The position numbers and the translations under genes are program-made. From the NCBI GenBank assembly GCA_016183325.1, contig JACPEV010000001.1, forward strand, positions 1 to 47,158: DNA of 47,158 nucleotides. Direction: 5' to 3'. Source of the stretch: Candidatus Curtissbacteria bacterium (lineage in GTDB: Bacteria; Patescibacteriota; Microgenomatia; Curtissbacterales; GWA2-41-24). The number at the start of each line of letters is the position of its first letter. Positions within the stretch are counted from its first letter, which is position 1. Positions 14,293-23,404 of the stretch are shown one piece after another. The notes beneath the pieces were generated by a model. That model was not told the DNA's origin and searched no databases. It worked only from the letters and a program-made list of their open reading frames with translations.

Positions 14293-14877
14293 ATGCCGCC
14301 CGATTCAAAAAGCGAGGTACCACAAGGATACATGTGGAGAGAATGCACCGATATTGGTGCGAGATTTTTAATGCCGGAAAGCTGGTTTTTTAAAGAAGAG
14401 TTTGCGCCGGGGACGTTTGCATATTTTATTACTCGTGAAGTGATACCCAATGCGCCGAGTCAGGAAATAAGATTTAGTGGAGGTATTACTTTCCGAACTA
14501 CGGGGTCGGAAAGTTTTTACAGTACGGGATTGGTGATTCATGCCTTACCAAATTTTTCTCAAAGGAGAGGAATTAAGCCGTCTAAAATTTCCAAGGACTC
14601 GATTGAGCAACCAACAGAGCCGCTAATTTCCGTTGGACGATATAAATTTCGGCAAGACGGCCCCTTAGCGATTTATCGAGGATTTTTTAGGGATGATGGA
14701 ATGGTCTTTCTTGGCAAAGAGCATGGACCTAAACATTATTATATTGAGATGGTTGGCAATGATCGGACAGGAACGCTTTACACTATGATATTTGAGACTC
14801 CGTCTGAGAGGTGGCAAGATGACGAGGAAATTGCTCGAAGAATGATAGATAATAGAGTTTTGAATAAATTATTTTAA
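14293..14877 (+). CDS. Hypothetical protein
   Basis: A 194-residue protein without signal peptide or membrane segments. The pattern GARFLMPESWFF near the N-terminus, then alternating strands (GLVIHALPNFS, GPLAIYRGFFR, HYYIEMVGNDRTGTLYTMIF) and a final helix (DDEEIARRMIDNRVLNKLF), resembles the mixed alpha/beta layout of PsbP/DUF1795-type proteins. That is a fold-level impression only. It is followed 5 bp later by the pterin dehydratase, so the two probably form an operon. Confidence 0.7.
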   Translation: MPPDSKSEVPQGYMWRECTDIGARFLMPESWFFKEEFAPGTFAYFITREVIPNAPSQEIRFSGGITFRTTGSESFYSTGLVIHALPNFSQRRGIKPSKISKDSIEQPTEPLISVGRYKFRQDGPLAIYRGFFRDDGMVFLGKEHGPKHYYIEMVGNDRTGTLYTMIFETPSERWQDDEEIARRMIDNRVLNKLF

Positions 14878-14882
14878 TAGAA

Positions 14883-15215
14883 ATGGATTTAGCGTCTAAG
14901 AAATGTGTGCCGTGTGAGGTTGGGACACCGCCGATGGCTAAAACCAAGGCGGAGAGTTATCTATCTGAGGTCAAAGGTTGGGAGTTGGTAGATGATAGTG
15001 GAAAATTGAAAATTAAAAAGAAGTTTCAATTTAGTAATTATATGGCAGGAGTGGATTTTGTGAATCAAGTTGCCAAAATTGCTGAGGCTGAAGGACACCA
15101 TCCTGATTTATACCTTGGTTATCAGAGAGTAACTGTTAACCTTATGACCCATGCAATTGGAGGGCTTTCGGAAAATGATTTTGTGATGGCTGCCAAGATT
15201 GATCAGATCAAATAA
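14883..15215 (+). CDS. phhB: Pterin-4a-carbinolamine dehydratase family protein (PCD/DCoH)
   Basis: A 110-residue protein. PCD enzymes dehydrate 4a-hydroxytetrahydropterin. The signature EAEGHHPDLYLGYQRVTVNL, then MTHAIGGLSENDFVMAAKID, is well conserved and includes the catalytic HHP. An N-terminal extension with CVPCEVGTPPM is typical of the bacterial variants. CPR genomes usually lack aromatic amino acid hydroxylases and none is visible here, so the physiological substrate is unclear. A decayed 3' copy is present at 20688-20774. Confidence 0.9.
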   Translation: MDLASKKCVPCEVGTPPMAKTKAESYLSEVKGWELVDDSGKLKIKKKFQFSNYMAGVDFVNQVAKIAEAEGHHPDLYLGYQRVTVNLMTHAIGGLSENDFVMAAKIDQIK

Positions 15216-15266
15216 TCACTGTTTGTCCAAGGTTTGTGCCTACAAACTAGGGAATATTGACAAGGG

Positions 15267-15295
15267 TTGACAAATGGCAGCTTGTTCCTAACAAT
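15267..15295 (+). promoter_or_regulatory. Promoter of the large surface protein gene
   Basis: TTGACA (15267-15272) and AACAAT or TAACAA (15289-15295), spaced 16-17 bp. The predicted start is about 15-20 bp before the ATG at 15319. A second TTGACA word lies at 15257. Confidence 0.6.
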
Positions 15296-15318
15296 GGAAT
15301 TGTGGAGTAAAAGTTCTA

Positions 15319-18300
15319 ATGGAGGCGGAAGATAAGGAAAAGCCAGAGGATACATTAAAATCAATTTCCGAGAGGTTGAAAAATTGGGGTTTCATTCTAC
15401 CAAACTCTGAAGACTTCACGCCTACTAAAGCGGGTCTCTCTATTTTCTTTTTTGCAATTCTTGTAGTAATTTCTCTAATTATTTTTATACCTTTTACCAT
15501 CGATACTTTCTTTGGTAAAAAGTATCCTAAGGAGCCTTCTCTTGCGGCAGATCCATACGCAAGTTTAGAGCAATTACATGTTAATGTTGCTAATCCATCC
15601 GCCTCCGATTCGAATCCAGGAACTGAGGCTTCGCCGCTGTCAACTATTGTTGAGGGGTTGGATAGGGCCTATGCTGCCAGGCGCGACACGGGAGTGGGTA
15701 CCAGAGTTTGGATTCACCCGGGCACCTACCGCGAGGGCAATAGCCTTGTGGCAGGATTTTTTGAGTCCGGAACACAACCAATAGTCTTACAAGCCACAGA
15801 AAAAAACAGGGTCATAATCTCGGGATCCGATGTCTGGGGCGGATGGAGTTTTGATGGTGGCAGCAATGCGTATATTCATTCTTGGCCTTATAGTTGGGGA
15901 GTAACACCCAATCCCTGGCCGGGGGATATTGATATAGAGCCGATTGTGCTTAGGCGTGAAATGATCTTTGTCAACGGTACTGCCCTTGCTCAAAAGCTTT
16001 CGGCCGCAGAGCTTGCTTCCGGTTCTTTCTATGTCGATGAATCAGCTGATCGGGTTTATCTTCGGCCACCGAGTGGAGTGGATATGGGCTCGGCGACAGT
16101 CGAAGTAGCGGTCAGGCCGGTACTCTTTAGAGCGCAGGGCCTGCACAATTTAATCCTGATTGGTCTGACGTTTCAACATGCCGCAAGTGAGATTCAAGTT
16201 GCAGCAGTGCATATCGTTGATCAAAATAATGTGACGATTGAGGATGTGACTGTGCAGTGGAACAATTGGACAGGATTTTCATTTAGCGGCAACAATCTTC
16301 AGGTTCGCAGGGCAGTGGCCAAGAATAATGGCGGAGACGGTATGGGCTCCTATCAAGCACACACTCTTTTAATTGAAGATAGTGAAACCTCTTACAATGA
16401 TTGGCGGGGAGCCTTGGGTGGATTCATCTCCTGGGATCCCGGCAACAAGTTTTTAGAGAACCGCGATTTAACCATCCGCCGTCATAAATCGTTCAACAAC
16501 TTCGCGCGCGGTCTTTGGCTTGACGGTGATAATGTTAACGTGATATTGGAAGATATTGTTTTGGAGGGTAATGGTTATGACGGCATATTTATCGAGGCAA
16601 ATCCGGGCCCAATCACCCTCCGCAACTGTCAAATTCGCAACAATAGAGGTGCCGGTATTCAAACCTCAACCACCCACAATCTGACAGTACAGGGTTGCAC
16701 AATTGAGGGAAACCGCCCAGCCCCCCCGTTTGAAATTCAAACACCATCCCAAATTCTTATTACTGGAGGTCTTGATCGGGAAGTAATAGACCATATCACC
16801 AACGTGCCTTATATTTTGAATAACGAAAACTGGACTTGGGTTGATAATACGATTGTCGGAAGCGTAGACGCACCGCTCGTCTACAAAAATACACTGCCAG
16901 AAAGTTATTGGAACAGGATAATGACCACCTCGACGTTTGATAGAAATCGCTACTGGAGCCCAGCAGGTGATAGAGTATTTGACACACCTTTTGGCATACT
17001 TAATTTTGATGAATGGAAGAGCCGAACGGGTAAAGACGGTTCATCATCGTTTGCTCCTCCAAATGCTACTCCCGCTCCAACACCTGTAAGTACACCTACG
17101 CCCGTTCCTACTCCCGTTCCCACCCCCACCCCTTCCGCAACTGCTCCCATGTTTGATGCTGTCTCGTCTAAAACATCAGGCGCGTCTCAAGTATCATCGG
17201 CCTCATGGCAACACACAGTGGGTACTTCGCCAAATAGACTACTTGTGGTTGGCGTGTCAGCCGGTGAAAGCGATAGTTATGCGGTTAATACTATTACTTA
17301 TGGTGGATCTTCTCTCGTGCGCCATGGTAGAGTTACATCCGGCCAAAATGTCAATGATGCCTATGTAGAGATCTGGTATCTAGTTAATCCTTCCTCCGGC
17401 ACAAATACCATAAGTGTCAAGCTAAAGAGAACCACTGCTTTGGTTGCCGGCGCAACATCCTTTGCCAACGTCAACCAAGCAACTCCCTTGGGCAGTTTTG
17501 TTTCGGCTAAAGGCACCAGCACCAGTCCCTCGGTCACCGTTTCTGCTTCCGGAAATGAAATAATCTTGGCAACTCTTTCCGCTAATAATAAACCGTCTGC
17601 CACTGTCGCTTCAGGTCAAACCCAACAGTGGAATCATCAAGGCGGAGACAGATATAAATCGACAACCGGGGCGGGATCAACAACGGCAGGATCAGCTACT
17701 ATGTCTTTCTCGCTTGCCAGCTCCCAGAAATGGGCAATGGGAGCAGTGGGAATAAAGCCCGCAGCAGCATTAGTTGTGCCAACTCCGTCGCCCATTGCCA
17801 GTCCAACACCTGTCCCAACATCCACTCCGACTCCTGCCCCTTCGGCTCCGGTATTGGATAGCACTTCCTCAGTTACCTCCGGCGACAGTCAGTGGTCTTC
17901 TGCCTTTTGGTCTCATACAGTAGGAGGCGGTGCCAAGAGACTACTTGTGGTTGGCGTATCAGCCGGCGAAAGCGATGATTATGCGGTTGATAATATTACT
18001 TATGGTGGAGCTTCTCTTACGCGCCATGGTAGAGTTACATCCGGCCAAAGTGTCAATGATGCCAAAGTAGAGATTTGGTATCTTTTAAACCCTCCTTCTG
18101 GCACAAACAGCATAAGTCTCGAGCTGACGAGGACCACTGCTTTGGTTGCCGGCGCAACATCCTTTGCCAACGTCAACCAATCAACACCTCTGGGAAGTTT
18201 TGTTTCGGCAACAGGCAACAGTTCGTCTCCTTCAGTCAGTCTGGGTGCTGCTAGTAATGAGGTGGTACTGGCGACTCTTTCTGCTGACAATAATCCATCC

Positions 18301-18465
18301 GCTACTCTCGGCTCAGGTCAATCCCAACTGTGGAATTATCAATCTGGAGATATTTATAAATCAACTACCGGGGCGGGATCAACAAAAGCAGGAGCTGCTA
18401 CTATGTCTTTCTCATTATCCACTTCTCAAAACTGGGCAATCGGGGCAGTGGCCATCAGACCTTAA
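15319..18465 (+). CDS. Large surface protein: beta-helix domain plus two tandem C-terminal domains
   Basis: A 1048-residue protein. Residues 1-35 are cytoplasmic. A membrane anchor (LSIFFFAILVVISLIIFIPF, about 42-61) follows. Residues 75-580 form a right-handed parallel beta-helix of the pectate-lyase/DUF1565 kind: DSNPGTEASPLSTI, HPGTYREG, many NNV/NNLQV rungs. Two Pro/Thr linkers (TPVPTPVPTPTP-like) separate two copies of a domain of about 200 residues (RLLVVGVSAGES, TYGGSSL, VEIWYL, TTALVAGATSFANVNQ). It is probably displayed outside the cell and may act on or bind polysaccharide, but catalytic residues could not be assigned. It lies alone downstream of its own promoter. Confidence 0.9.
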   Translation: MEAEDKEKPEDTLKSISERLKNWGFILPNSEDFTPTKAGLSIFFFAILVVISLIIFIPFTIDTFFGKKYPKEPSLAADPYASLEQLHVNVANPSASDSNPGTEASPLSTIVEGLDRAYAARRDTGVGTRVWIHPGTYREGNSLVAGFFESGTQPIVLQATEKNRVIISGSDVWGGWSFDGGSNAYIHSWPYSWGVTPNPWPGDIDIEPIVLRREMIFVNGTALAQKLSAAELASGSFYVDESADRVYLRPPSGVDMGSATVEVAVRPVLFRAQGLHNLILIGLTFQHAASEIQVAAVHIVDQNNVTIEDVTVQWNNWTGFSFSGNNLQVRRAVAKNNGGDGMGSYQAHTLLIEDSETSYNDWRGALGGFISWDPGNKFLENRDLTIRRHKSFNNFARGLWLDGDNVNVILEDIVLEGNGYDGIFIEANPGPITLRNCQIRNNRGAGIQTSTTHNLTVQGCTIEGNRPAPPFEIQTPSQILITGGLDREVIDHITNVPYILNNENWTWVDNTIVGSVDAPLVYKNTLPESYWNRIMTTSTFDRNRYWSPAGDRVFDTPFGILNFDEWKSRTGKDGSSSFAPPNATPAPTPVSTPTPVPTPVPTPTPSATAPMFDAVSSKTSGASQVSSASWQHTVGTSPNRLLVVGVSAGESDSYAVNTITYGGSSLVRHGRVTSGQNVNDAYVEIWYLVNPSSGTNTISVKLKRTTALVAGATSFANVNQATPLGSFVSAKGTSTSPSVTVSASGNEIILATLSANNKPSATVASGQTQQWNHQGGDRYKSTTGAGSTTAGSATMSFSLASSQKWAMGAVGIKPAAALVVPTPSPIASPTPVPTSTPTPAPSAPVLDSTSSVTSGDSQWSSAFWSHTVGGGAKRLLVVGVSAGESDDYAVDNITYGGASLTRHGRVTSGQSVNDAKVEIWYLLNPPSGTNSISLELTRTTALVAGATSFANVNQSTPLGSFVSATGNSSSPSVSLGAASNEVVLATLSADNNPSATLGSGQSQLWNYQSGDIYKSTTGAGSTKAGAATMSFSLSTSQNWAIGAVAIRP
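17152..18465 (+). repeat. Tandem duplication of a 0.6-kb coding unit
   Basis: Units at about 17152-17760 and 17857-18465 encode the two C-terminal domains. Long stretches are identical at DNA level (for example around 17220-17350 and 17940-18060, and the TTTGGTTGCCGGCGCAACAT word), so the duplication is recent or kept similar by conversion. Each unit is preceded by a Pro/Thr-rich linker. Confidence 0.9.
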
Positions 18466-18479
18466 AAAATTCAACTACT

Positions 18480-18830
18480 TAATGCGTGTTGCGTAATTCT
18501 CTCATAACTGTACAACATTTTTATTTCGAGCTTGCGAGAAATAAGCTCTCTTATTGTTCGAGCGAAGTCCTGAGCTTGTCGAAGGACGAAGTCGAGAACT
18601 TACCATAATACTATGATGTTCTAATCAGCCTTCTTTAAGGTAACTTCTCGACTCCCCCGCACCATACGGTGCAGGGTCGCTCGAAGAATATCAGCACTAC
18701 GTCTGATGTTCTTCTCGCCCTGAGCCGATTCGGTCTGAGCCTCACGGTCGAAGACTTGCCGAACGGGCTCGAAGAATAAATTATCAGGAACGTGGACAGT
18801 TCGTGCTATTGGGCCAATTGCAAAGTCGTT
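18480..18830. repeat. REP-rich intergenic cluster
   Basis: A 395-bp gene-free spacer. Nested palindromes are visible: TTATTTC/GAGAAATAA at 18518-18543; GTTCGAG...CGAGAAC with inner GTCCTGAGCTTGTCGAAGGAC at 18556-18599; CCGCACCATACGGTGC at about 18657-18672; ATCAGCACTACGTCTGAT at 18689-18706. A - strand open frame across it has no family features and is built from repeat sequence, so it is not called as a gene. Confidence 0.7.
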
Positions 18831-18861
18831 TTTCCTATGGTAAACTAGGCAGAATACCACA

Positions 18862-19122
18862 ATGGAAAGAGACAAAAGACCAGATATCCACCTGTTTCCC
18901 ATCGAGATAACAACACAAGAAGATGGCCTTTATCGGGTCTTCTGCCCTGAGATGCAGGGGTGCTGGGTGGACTCCCCGACACTGGAGGAGGCGCTGCGGG
19001 ATATCCAGGAGGTCATCAAACTTTCGGTGCGTTCTCGCGTCAAGCATCAGGAGCCCTGGCCACAGCGAGAGACAACTCTACCAATCAGAGTGGATCTTCC
19101 AGTCGAAATTGAAATGAATTAA
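18862..19122 (+). CDS. hicB: HicB-like antitoxin, orphan
   Basis: An 86-residue protein of the HicB/UPF0150 family, partly RNase-H-like: FPIEITTQEDGLYRVFCPEM then QGCWVDSPTLEEALRDIQEV. No HicA (the small dsRBD-like mRNA interferase) is encoded beside it. It lacks a C-terminal HTH or RHH and so may be a stand-alone regulator. Its DNA is clearly GC-richer than its neighbours (for example 18950-19020), which suggests recent acquisition. Its 3' end overlaps by 4 bp the convergent membrane kinase-like gene. Confidence 0.82.
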   Translation: MERDKRPDIHLFPIEITTQEDGLYRVFCPEMQGCWVDSPTLEEALRDIQEVIKLSVRSRVKHQEPWPQRETTLPIRVDLPVEIEMN

Positions 19123-20657
19123 TACTTAATACTATAAGGAAGTTTGACGGAAAATATAGTTTTGTTGCCTTTGGTCACTGAAATTTCGGCACCAATTTGC
19201 TCAAGGAAGGTTTTGGCCAGATATCCTTCCAGCCCTCCGGCTTCTTTTAAAAGTTCATGATTTTCCAATTTGCCAAAGAAGGGCTTGAGAAGTTCTTCTG
19301 GTTCTTTTGCGATTCCAAAAAAATTGATAAAAATGGCCAGATTGTCACTTCTGATTTCAGAATCAACAGTCAGCTCTGTATTTTTTTGACTGGTAATAAT
19401 TGATAAGAAAATTAGATAAAACAAACCTTTTCTAAGAAGCTGGAGATTGGTAATGGTAGAAAATGGTTTGATAGAATTTTTAATCTCGATTTTCTTTTCA
19501 TTAATTAAGCGCATGGCAGGACCTTTTTTGTCCTCGCTTAAAAATTTAAGCTCCACTTGATGGTTTTTGGCAATTTGGGCATTCTCCGAGAGGATTTCGG
19601 CAACAACATTTTTCAGATCGACAATTGATTGGGCTTGATCATAAATTCCGTTTAGAAATTGATAAAGTGTTTTAATGTTGTCCGTTTCTCTTTTAAGGTT
19701 TTCAGCGGGTTGGCTCTCCCTATGTTTGGTGAAGGCGAGATCAAGGACTTTTTGGATTTCTGGCTGTTTGGTAATGTCGCTAAAAACAAACAAGATTTCT
19801 TTGACCTTACCTTCGTAATCGACGTTTGAGGAGAGCGTAAAAGTTATATTCAAGATAGTGTCATTGACAACGTGCATAGTCATAAAGTCCTTTTGGTAAG
19901 TTGCCTGAATTTTTAGGAGATTTTTAAGCGGTAAGTCTTTTTTGCCAATTTCATTTTTATTTTGGTCAAAGAATCTAAAAACTAAAAAAAAATTTTTATT
20001 TAAAACATTGGTTTTATCGTATTTAATAAGTCTTTGAGCAATTGGATTAATGTGGGTGATTTTAAAGTTGGTATCAAGAGTAATGACGCCTTCGCCGATC
20101 GTTCCTAAAAGCGTGACTTGTTCGCCTTTTGTCAGAAAAAGTTGTTTTAGTAAAATGTCGGCTAGCTTGCCGGTAAGACGATAACGACGGGCGATGTTAA
20201 TTGAAAGCGGAATAATTGCCACCAGAGAGAATATGTAAACCAAAAGTTGCGCAAAGTCAAACTTTATGATTCCTTGCTCGGCAAAGAGCCAGGACTGAAG
20301 AGAAATGATGACCAGTGATGATAGGAGTAAAGTCATGGCAGAAGTTAAAGTGGCCAAAAACGACAAGGCAAGAGTGGCGAGATGGACAAGAATGAAAAAT
20401 GGACTTAGGAATCCGCCAGTTGAGACGACAAGTAATATGACAAAGAGAGTAGTCGCGCCAAGGAAAATATTTTGGAAGAGCTGGAATTTGATTAAGTTTC
20501 CGATGTTAGATTTTCTGAGGATTATTAAAAATGCTACTGTTAAAAAAATCAGGATTTGAAGAATTACTCTCGGATTTTTAAAGAATTGGTAAATCCAAAG
20601 TGAGAAAATTGCCGATATTGCGATTGAGACTATGGGTAGTTTGTTTTTGAGGTTCAT
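19119..20657 (-). CDS. Membrane PAS protein with degenerate histidine-kinase-like C-terminus
   Basis: A 512-residue protein. Six or so membrane helices occupy about residues 7-160. A PAS domain follows (about 185-300: GEGVITLDTNFKITHINPIA, FVFSDIT). A helical segment (KHRESQPAENLKRE) stands where the H-box should be but lacks the HE[LF]R pattern. The last part, GGLEGYLAKTFLEQIGAEIS then VTKGNKTIFSVKLP, resembles a G-box and final strand of HATPase domains, but no N-box asparagine is visible. It may be a pseudokinase sensor. No response regulator is encoded nearby. Confidence 0.75.
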   Translation of the reverse strand: MNLKNKLPIVSIAISAIFSLWIYQFFKNPRVILQILIFLTVAFLIILRKSNIGNLIKFQLFQNIFLGATTLFVILLVVSTGGFLSPFFILVHLATLALSFLATLTSAMTLLLSSLVIISLQSWLFAEQGIIKFDFAQLLVYIFSLVAIIPLSINIARRYRLTGKLADILLKQLFLTKGEQVTLLGTIGEGVITLDTNFKITHINPIAQRLIKYDKTNVLNKNFFLVFRFFDQNKNEIGKKDLPLKNLLKIQATYQKDFMTMHVVNDTILNITFTLSSNVDYEGKVKEILFVFSDITKQPEIQKVLDLAFTKHRESQPAENLKRETDNIKTLYQFLNGIYDQAQSIVDLKNVVAEILSENAQIAKNHQVELKFLSEDKKGPAMRLINEKKIEIKNSIKPFSTITNLQLLRKGLFYLIFLSIITSQKNTELTVDSEIRSDNLAIFINFFGIAKEPEELLKPFFGKLENHELLKEAGGLEGYLAKTFLEQIGAEISVTKGNKTIFSVKLPYSIKY

Positions 20658-20687
20658 ATACCTTTTATCATATACTATACGGACGAG

Positions 20688-20774
20688 TACAGTTAATTTG
20701 ATGACCCATGTGCAATTGATGGGATTTAGGAAAATGACTTGGTGATGGCAGCTAAGATTAATCAGCTAGTTTAA
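20688..20774 (+). pseudogene. Decayed 3' remnant of a pterin dehydratase gene
   Basis: The DNA closely matches the end of phhB (15130-15215): AGTTAATTTGATGACCCATG, then GGAAAATGACTTGGTGATGG and CAGCTAAGATTAATCAG. Frameshifts and an in-frame stop prevent translation as PCD. It lies in the promoter region between two - strand genes and overlaps the 3' end of the YfhO-like gene. Confidence 0.8.
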
Positions 20775-22938
20775 GTTTTTCTCCTTTTAAAATTGCCCAG
20801 ATTAGAAAAGCCAATAATAAGATAGATGAAGTGAGAGTGATAGCAAGACCATTTTTAAAACTTTTTGGGTCGTAGGTAAATTTTACCAGATGTTCACCGG
20901 AACCTAAAATCACTGCTCTTTGGTCGACATTGGCAGCTAAAATTTCCACGCTTTGGCCATCGACTGTAGCCTTCCAGGCGGGATGGAAGGAGTCAGCAAG
21001 AACTAGAATACCATTTCCATTGAGCTTGGTTTTAATCTCGACATCTTGATTAGTGTATTTAGTTATAGCGGCGCTGGATATTGTTGCTTGAAAATTTATA
21101 TTGGGGATTTTCTCCAAGACAGCAGTTTTTCGGGGGTCGAAATTTGAGGAGGCGATGATATGTTTTAGTTGATCAAAAGTTTGGGCTATATCCCAATTTG
21201 TGACAATAAAAGCTCTGTTTAAAACCGTTTTGTTTCGAAAAATGAAATATGGAGGTTGTGTCTGTGATTTGAAAACAAGTTCCAGGCCACGACCCTTTAT
21301 ATGGTAGGGCGAGATAATGTATTTAACGTTTTGTAGATCCAGTAAATTTCTTGATGCTGATTTGAATTCAAATCCGTCAGCTGATTTGGAAATGTTCTGC
21401 TCTTTTACGGTGCTTAAAATTTGATTTCTTTTAGATTGAATGATGGCATAAAGGCTGACATGGTCAATATCGTGGACTTCATTCCAGTTTGGATCCAGTG
21501 CCTCAAGGTAAGTCAAATAATTTTCTGCGCCTGTAAGCCAACCTATTTTGAGAAATTGATGGTTCCATATTTCCTGATTGCCTCCAGTGTCAATTCTAAA
21601 AAGAGATTGGTCTTTCTTGAGAAACTGGGCAGTTTGGGGAGTTGCCAGCCATTTTGCAGCTTGGCCCCGAAGATTATAGCGTGCTGAAAAAAGAAACAGA
21701 TCGATAGTTGAGACTATTAATATAGATAATAAAAGAAGATTGAGATTCCCAGATTTAATTTTGCCTTCAAGTTTATTTTGAAAAGTTTGAAACCCATATG
21801 CTGCCAGTATACTTAGGGTGAAAGTAAAGAACATGATCCAGCGTGCGGGTACTCTAAAGAGAGATAGGGGTGGGAATTGATAAAGCAAAAAAGTCGGAGA
21901 GTTTTTACCAAGCATCAAAAGAAAAGTAACAATAAGGATTACTAAAAACAAATTTATGTTTTTATATTTTTTTCTTCCCCAGATAATTGCTATAGTCGCT
22001 AGCAAGAGTGGCAAAATGCCAAGATATCCCGTGTTTTCCCAGAAGATACCCCAGTTTTCATTAAAGTGAGGGTAAGTTCCGATTCTTGGGTCTCCGAAGA
22101 TATATGGGGAGACAAAAGCGGCGAGGTGTTTGATGGGGTACGGGAAACTTTTGATTTCTTCCTGAGTCACTCCTTTTTCGCGCGTTGAGATTTTGGTAAA
22201 TTCCCAGCTGGGCAAAAGTTGGACGGCCCCTATTAAAAAACCAGCAAAGATTGCTAATGCGAGAGTTGATGCGAAAACCCATTTATTCTTAAAGCTTTGC
22301 AAATAAAAAATTTTAATTGCCGTATAAATCGTGATGATGATTAAAGAATATAGAATTGCCTGGTAAAATCCCGTTAAAATTTGTAAACCGAGGGTGAGCG
22401 AGAACAGTGGTAGAAGGTAAAGCTTTCTTTTTTGAATATAGAGCTCTATTAAATATATTTCCAGCGGGAAAAAAGAGAGTGTCTGAATTACCGAGAAGTG
22501 GACAATTTGGGTAGCGAAGATACCCGAGAAGGTAAAGACAACTGAGCCAAAGAGAGATGATATTTGCGAGAGCCCGAGAGTCCGGCAGAAAAGATAAGTA
22601 AAAATAGCAGTGGTTGCGAAAATTGTTGCAAAACCAATGTTGAAGGCAAGTGGCATCGGGAGAAAATAAAAAAGAGCCAAGTTGACGGGGTTAAAGAAGC
22701 CGGAAGTGACTGAGGATTGCGGGAATCCGGTACCGACTGAGGGATCCCAGAGAGGTAACTCGTGGCTTTTTAGAGATTGTGATAAAAAAAGTTTGGTGGG
22801 ATATTCGATATTGAGAATGTCGCTTTGGCCAAAGTCAGGAGTCGTGAAAACTTCTTCTGCTGTCAGGATTTTGTTAAAAAAGATTACAATCAAAAAGAGT
22901 AGAATTATGAGAGGGTAAAATTTTAAAAAGACGCGCAT
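20758..22938 (-). CDS. YfhO-family polytopic membrane protein
   Basis: A 726-residue protein with about 12-13 membrane helices and a long C-terminal extracytoplasmic domain. Family features are DILNIEYPTKLFLSQSLKSH, LPLWDPSVGTGFPQ, FSGIFATQIVHFSVIQTLSF, and the end domain VLADSFHPAWKATVDGQSVE followed by a last helix. YfhO relatives are GT-C-like proteins linked to cell-envelope glycan modification in Firmicutes. The acidic SDILN near the N-terminus is in the place of a GT-C catalytic site. Specific activity is unknown. It lies upstream of the PAS protein on the same strand. Confidence 0.88.
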   Translation of the reverse strand: MRVFLKFYPLIILLFLIVIFFNKILTAEEVFTTPDFGQSDILNIEYPTKLFLSQSLKSHELPLWDPSVGTGFPQSSVTSGFFNPVNLALFYFLPMPLAFNIGFATIFATTAIFTYLFCRTLGLSQISSLFGSVVFTFSGIFATQIVHFSVIQTLSFFPLEIYLIELYIQKRKLYLLPLFSLTLGLQILTGFYQAILYSLIIITIYTAIKIFYLQSFKNKWVFASTLALAIFAGFLIGAVQLLPSWEFTKISTREKGVTQEEIKSFPYPIKHLAAFVSPYIFGDPRIGTYPHFNENWGIFWENTGYLGILPLLLATIAIIWGRKKYKNINLFLVILIVTFLLMLGKNSPTFLLYQFPPLSLFRVPARWIMFFTFTLSILAAYGFQTFQNKLEGKIKSGNLNLLLLSILIVSTIDLFLFSARYNLRGQAAKWLATPQTAQFLKKDQSLFRIDTGGNQEIWNHQFLKIGWLTGAENYLTYLEALDPNWNEVHDIDHVSLYAIIQSKRNQILSTVKEQNISKSADGFEFKSASRNLLDLQNVKYIISPYHIKGRGLELVFKSQTQPPYFIFRNKTVLNRAFIVTNWDIAQTFDQLKHIIASSNFDPRKTAVLEKIPNINFQATISSAAITKYTNQDVEIKTKLNGNGILVLADSFHPAWKATVDGQSVEILAANVDQRAVILGSGEHLVKFTYDPKSFKNGLAITLTSSILLLAFLIWAILKGEKLKLAD

Positions 22939-23035
22939 GGAATTAAGTTTAACTCTCGCCTTTTATTTTAACTAGTATTGATTTTTTTCTTCTGTCTGAT
23001 GGTTTGGAAATATTGGATATTGATTGCTATTGCGA

Positions 23036-23136
23036 ACAGCGAGGATCACGGCTTTTAGCCGTGGGTGAAGCACTTAGGCAAACCGCGCGAAGCGCGAGGT
23101 GAGCAAGAGAGGACCACGGGCTATGCCCGTGGGAAT
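23036..23136. repeat. Cluster of three GC-rich hairpins
   Basis: ATCACGGCTTTTAGCCGTGG, CCGCGCGAAGCGCG and CCACGGGCTATGCCCGTGG follow each other within 100 bp. They resemble REP-type hairpins but form a different family from those beside the RAYTs. The DNA from 23137 to 23225 has no identifiable gene. Confidence 0.65.
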
Positions 23137-23221
23137 CTATTTTTTTGATACTGACTGGCGCAATATTGGCGACGAAACACTTCACCATTCCTTCTGCCAG
23201 GCGGTGCCATGCGATGGAGGC

Positions 23222-23404
23222 AGACTTTGACCAAAACAAAGTGCTTCCTCAACGGTACTTCTTGGAGTTTCTTATTTCGGCACTTCTTCCGAAAAGCTGG
23301 AGGCATGGAGGAAGGAACATAGAGGTTTGATGAGACTTGGGATTGGTATATTGTTATTGTGTCTTGGTTTTTATATGCTTTATTCGCTAAACACAATTTT
23401 TTAG
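23222..23404 (+). pseudogene. Possible C-terminal remnant of a membrane transporter
   Basis: The frame ending at the TAG at 23402-23404 reads LGVSYFGTSSEKLEAWRKEH, then RGLMRLGIGILLLCLGFYML. This looks like the last loop and helix of an exporter-type membrane protein. Upstream, the frame is closed by a stop near 23228. An ATG at 23330 could start a 24-residue membrane peptide immediately before the gene at 23405, as an alternative reading. Confidence 0.35.

Noticed and set aside
18621..18902. 93-residue - strand frame with a hydrophobic end
   Set aside because: Built mostly from REP palindromes; the hydrophobic part overlaps the promoter and start of hicB.
23036..23136. CRISPR or tRNA cluster
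   Set aside because: The hairpins are palindromes of different sequence without regular spacing; no cloverleaf or TPsiC motif could be drawn.
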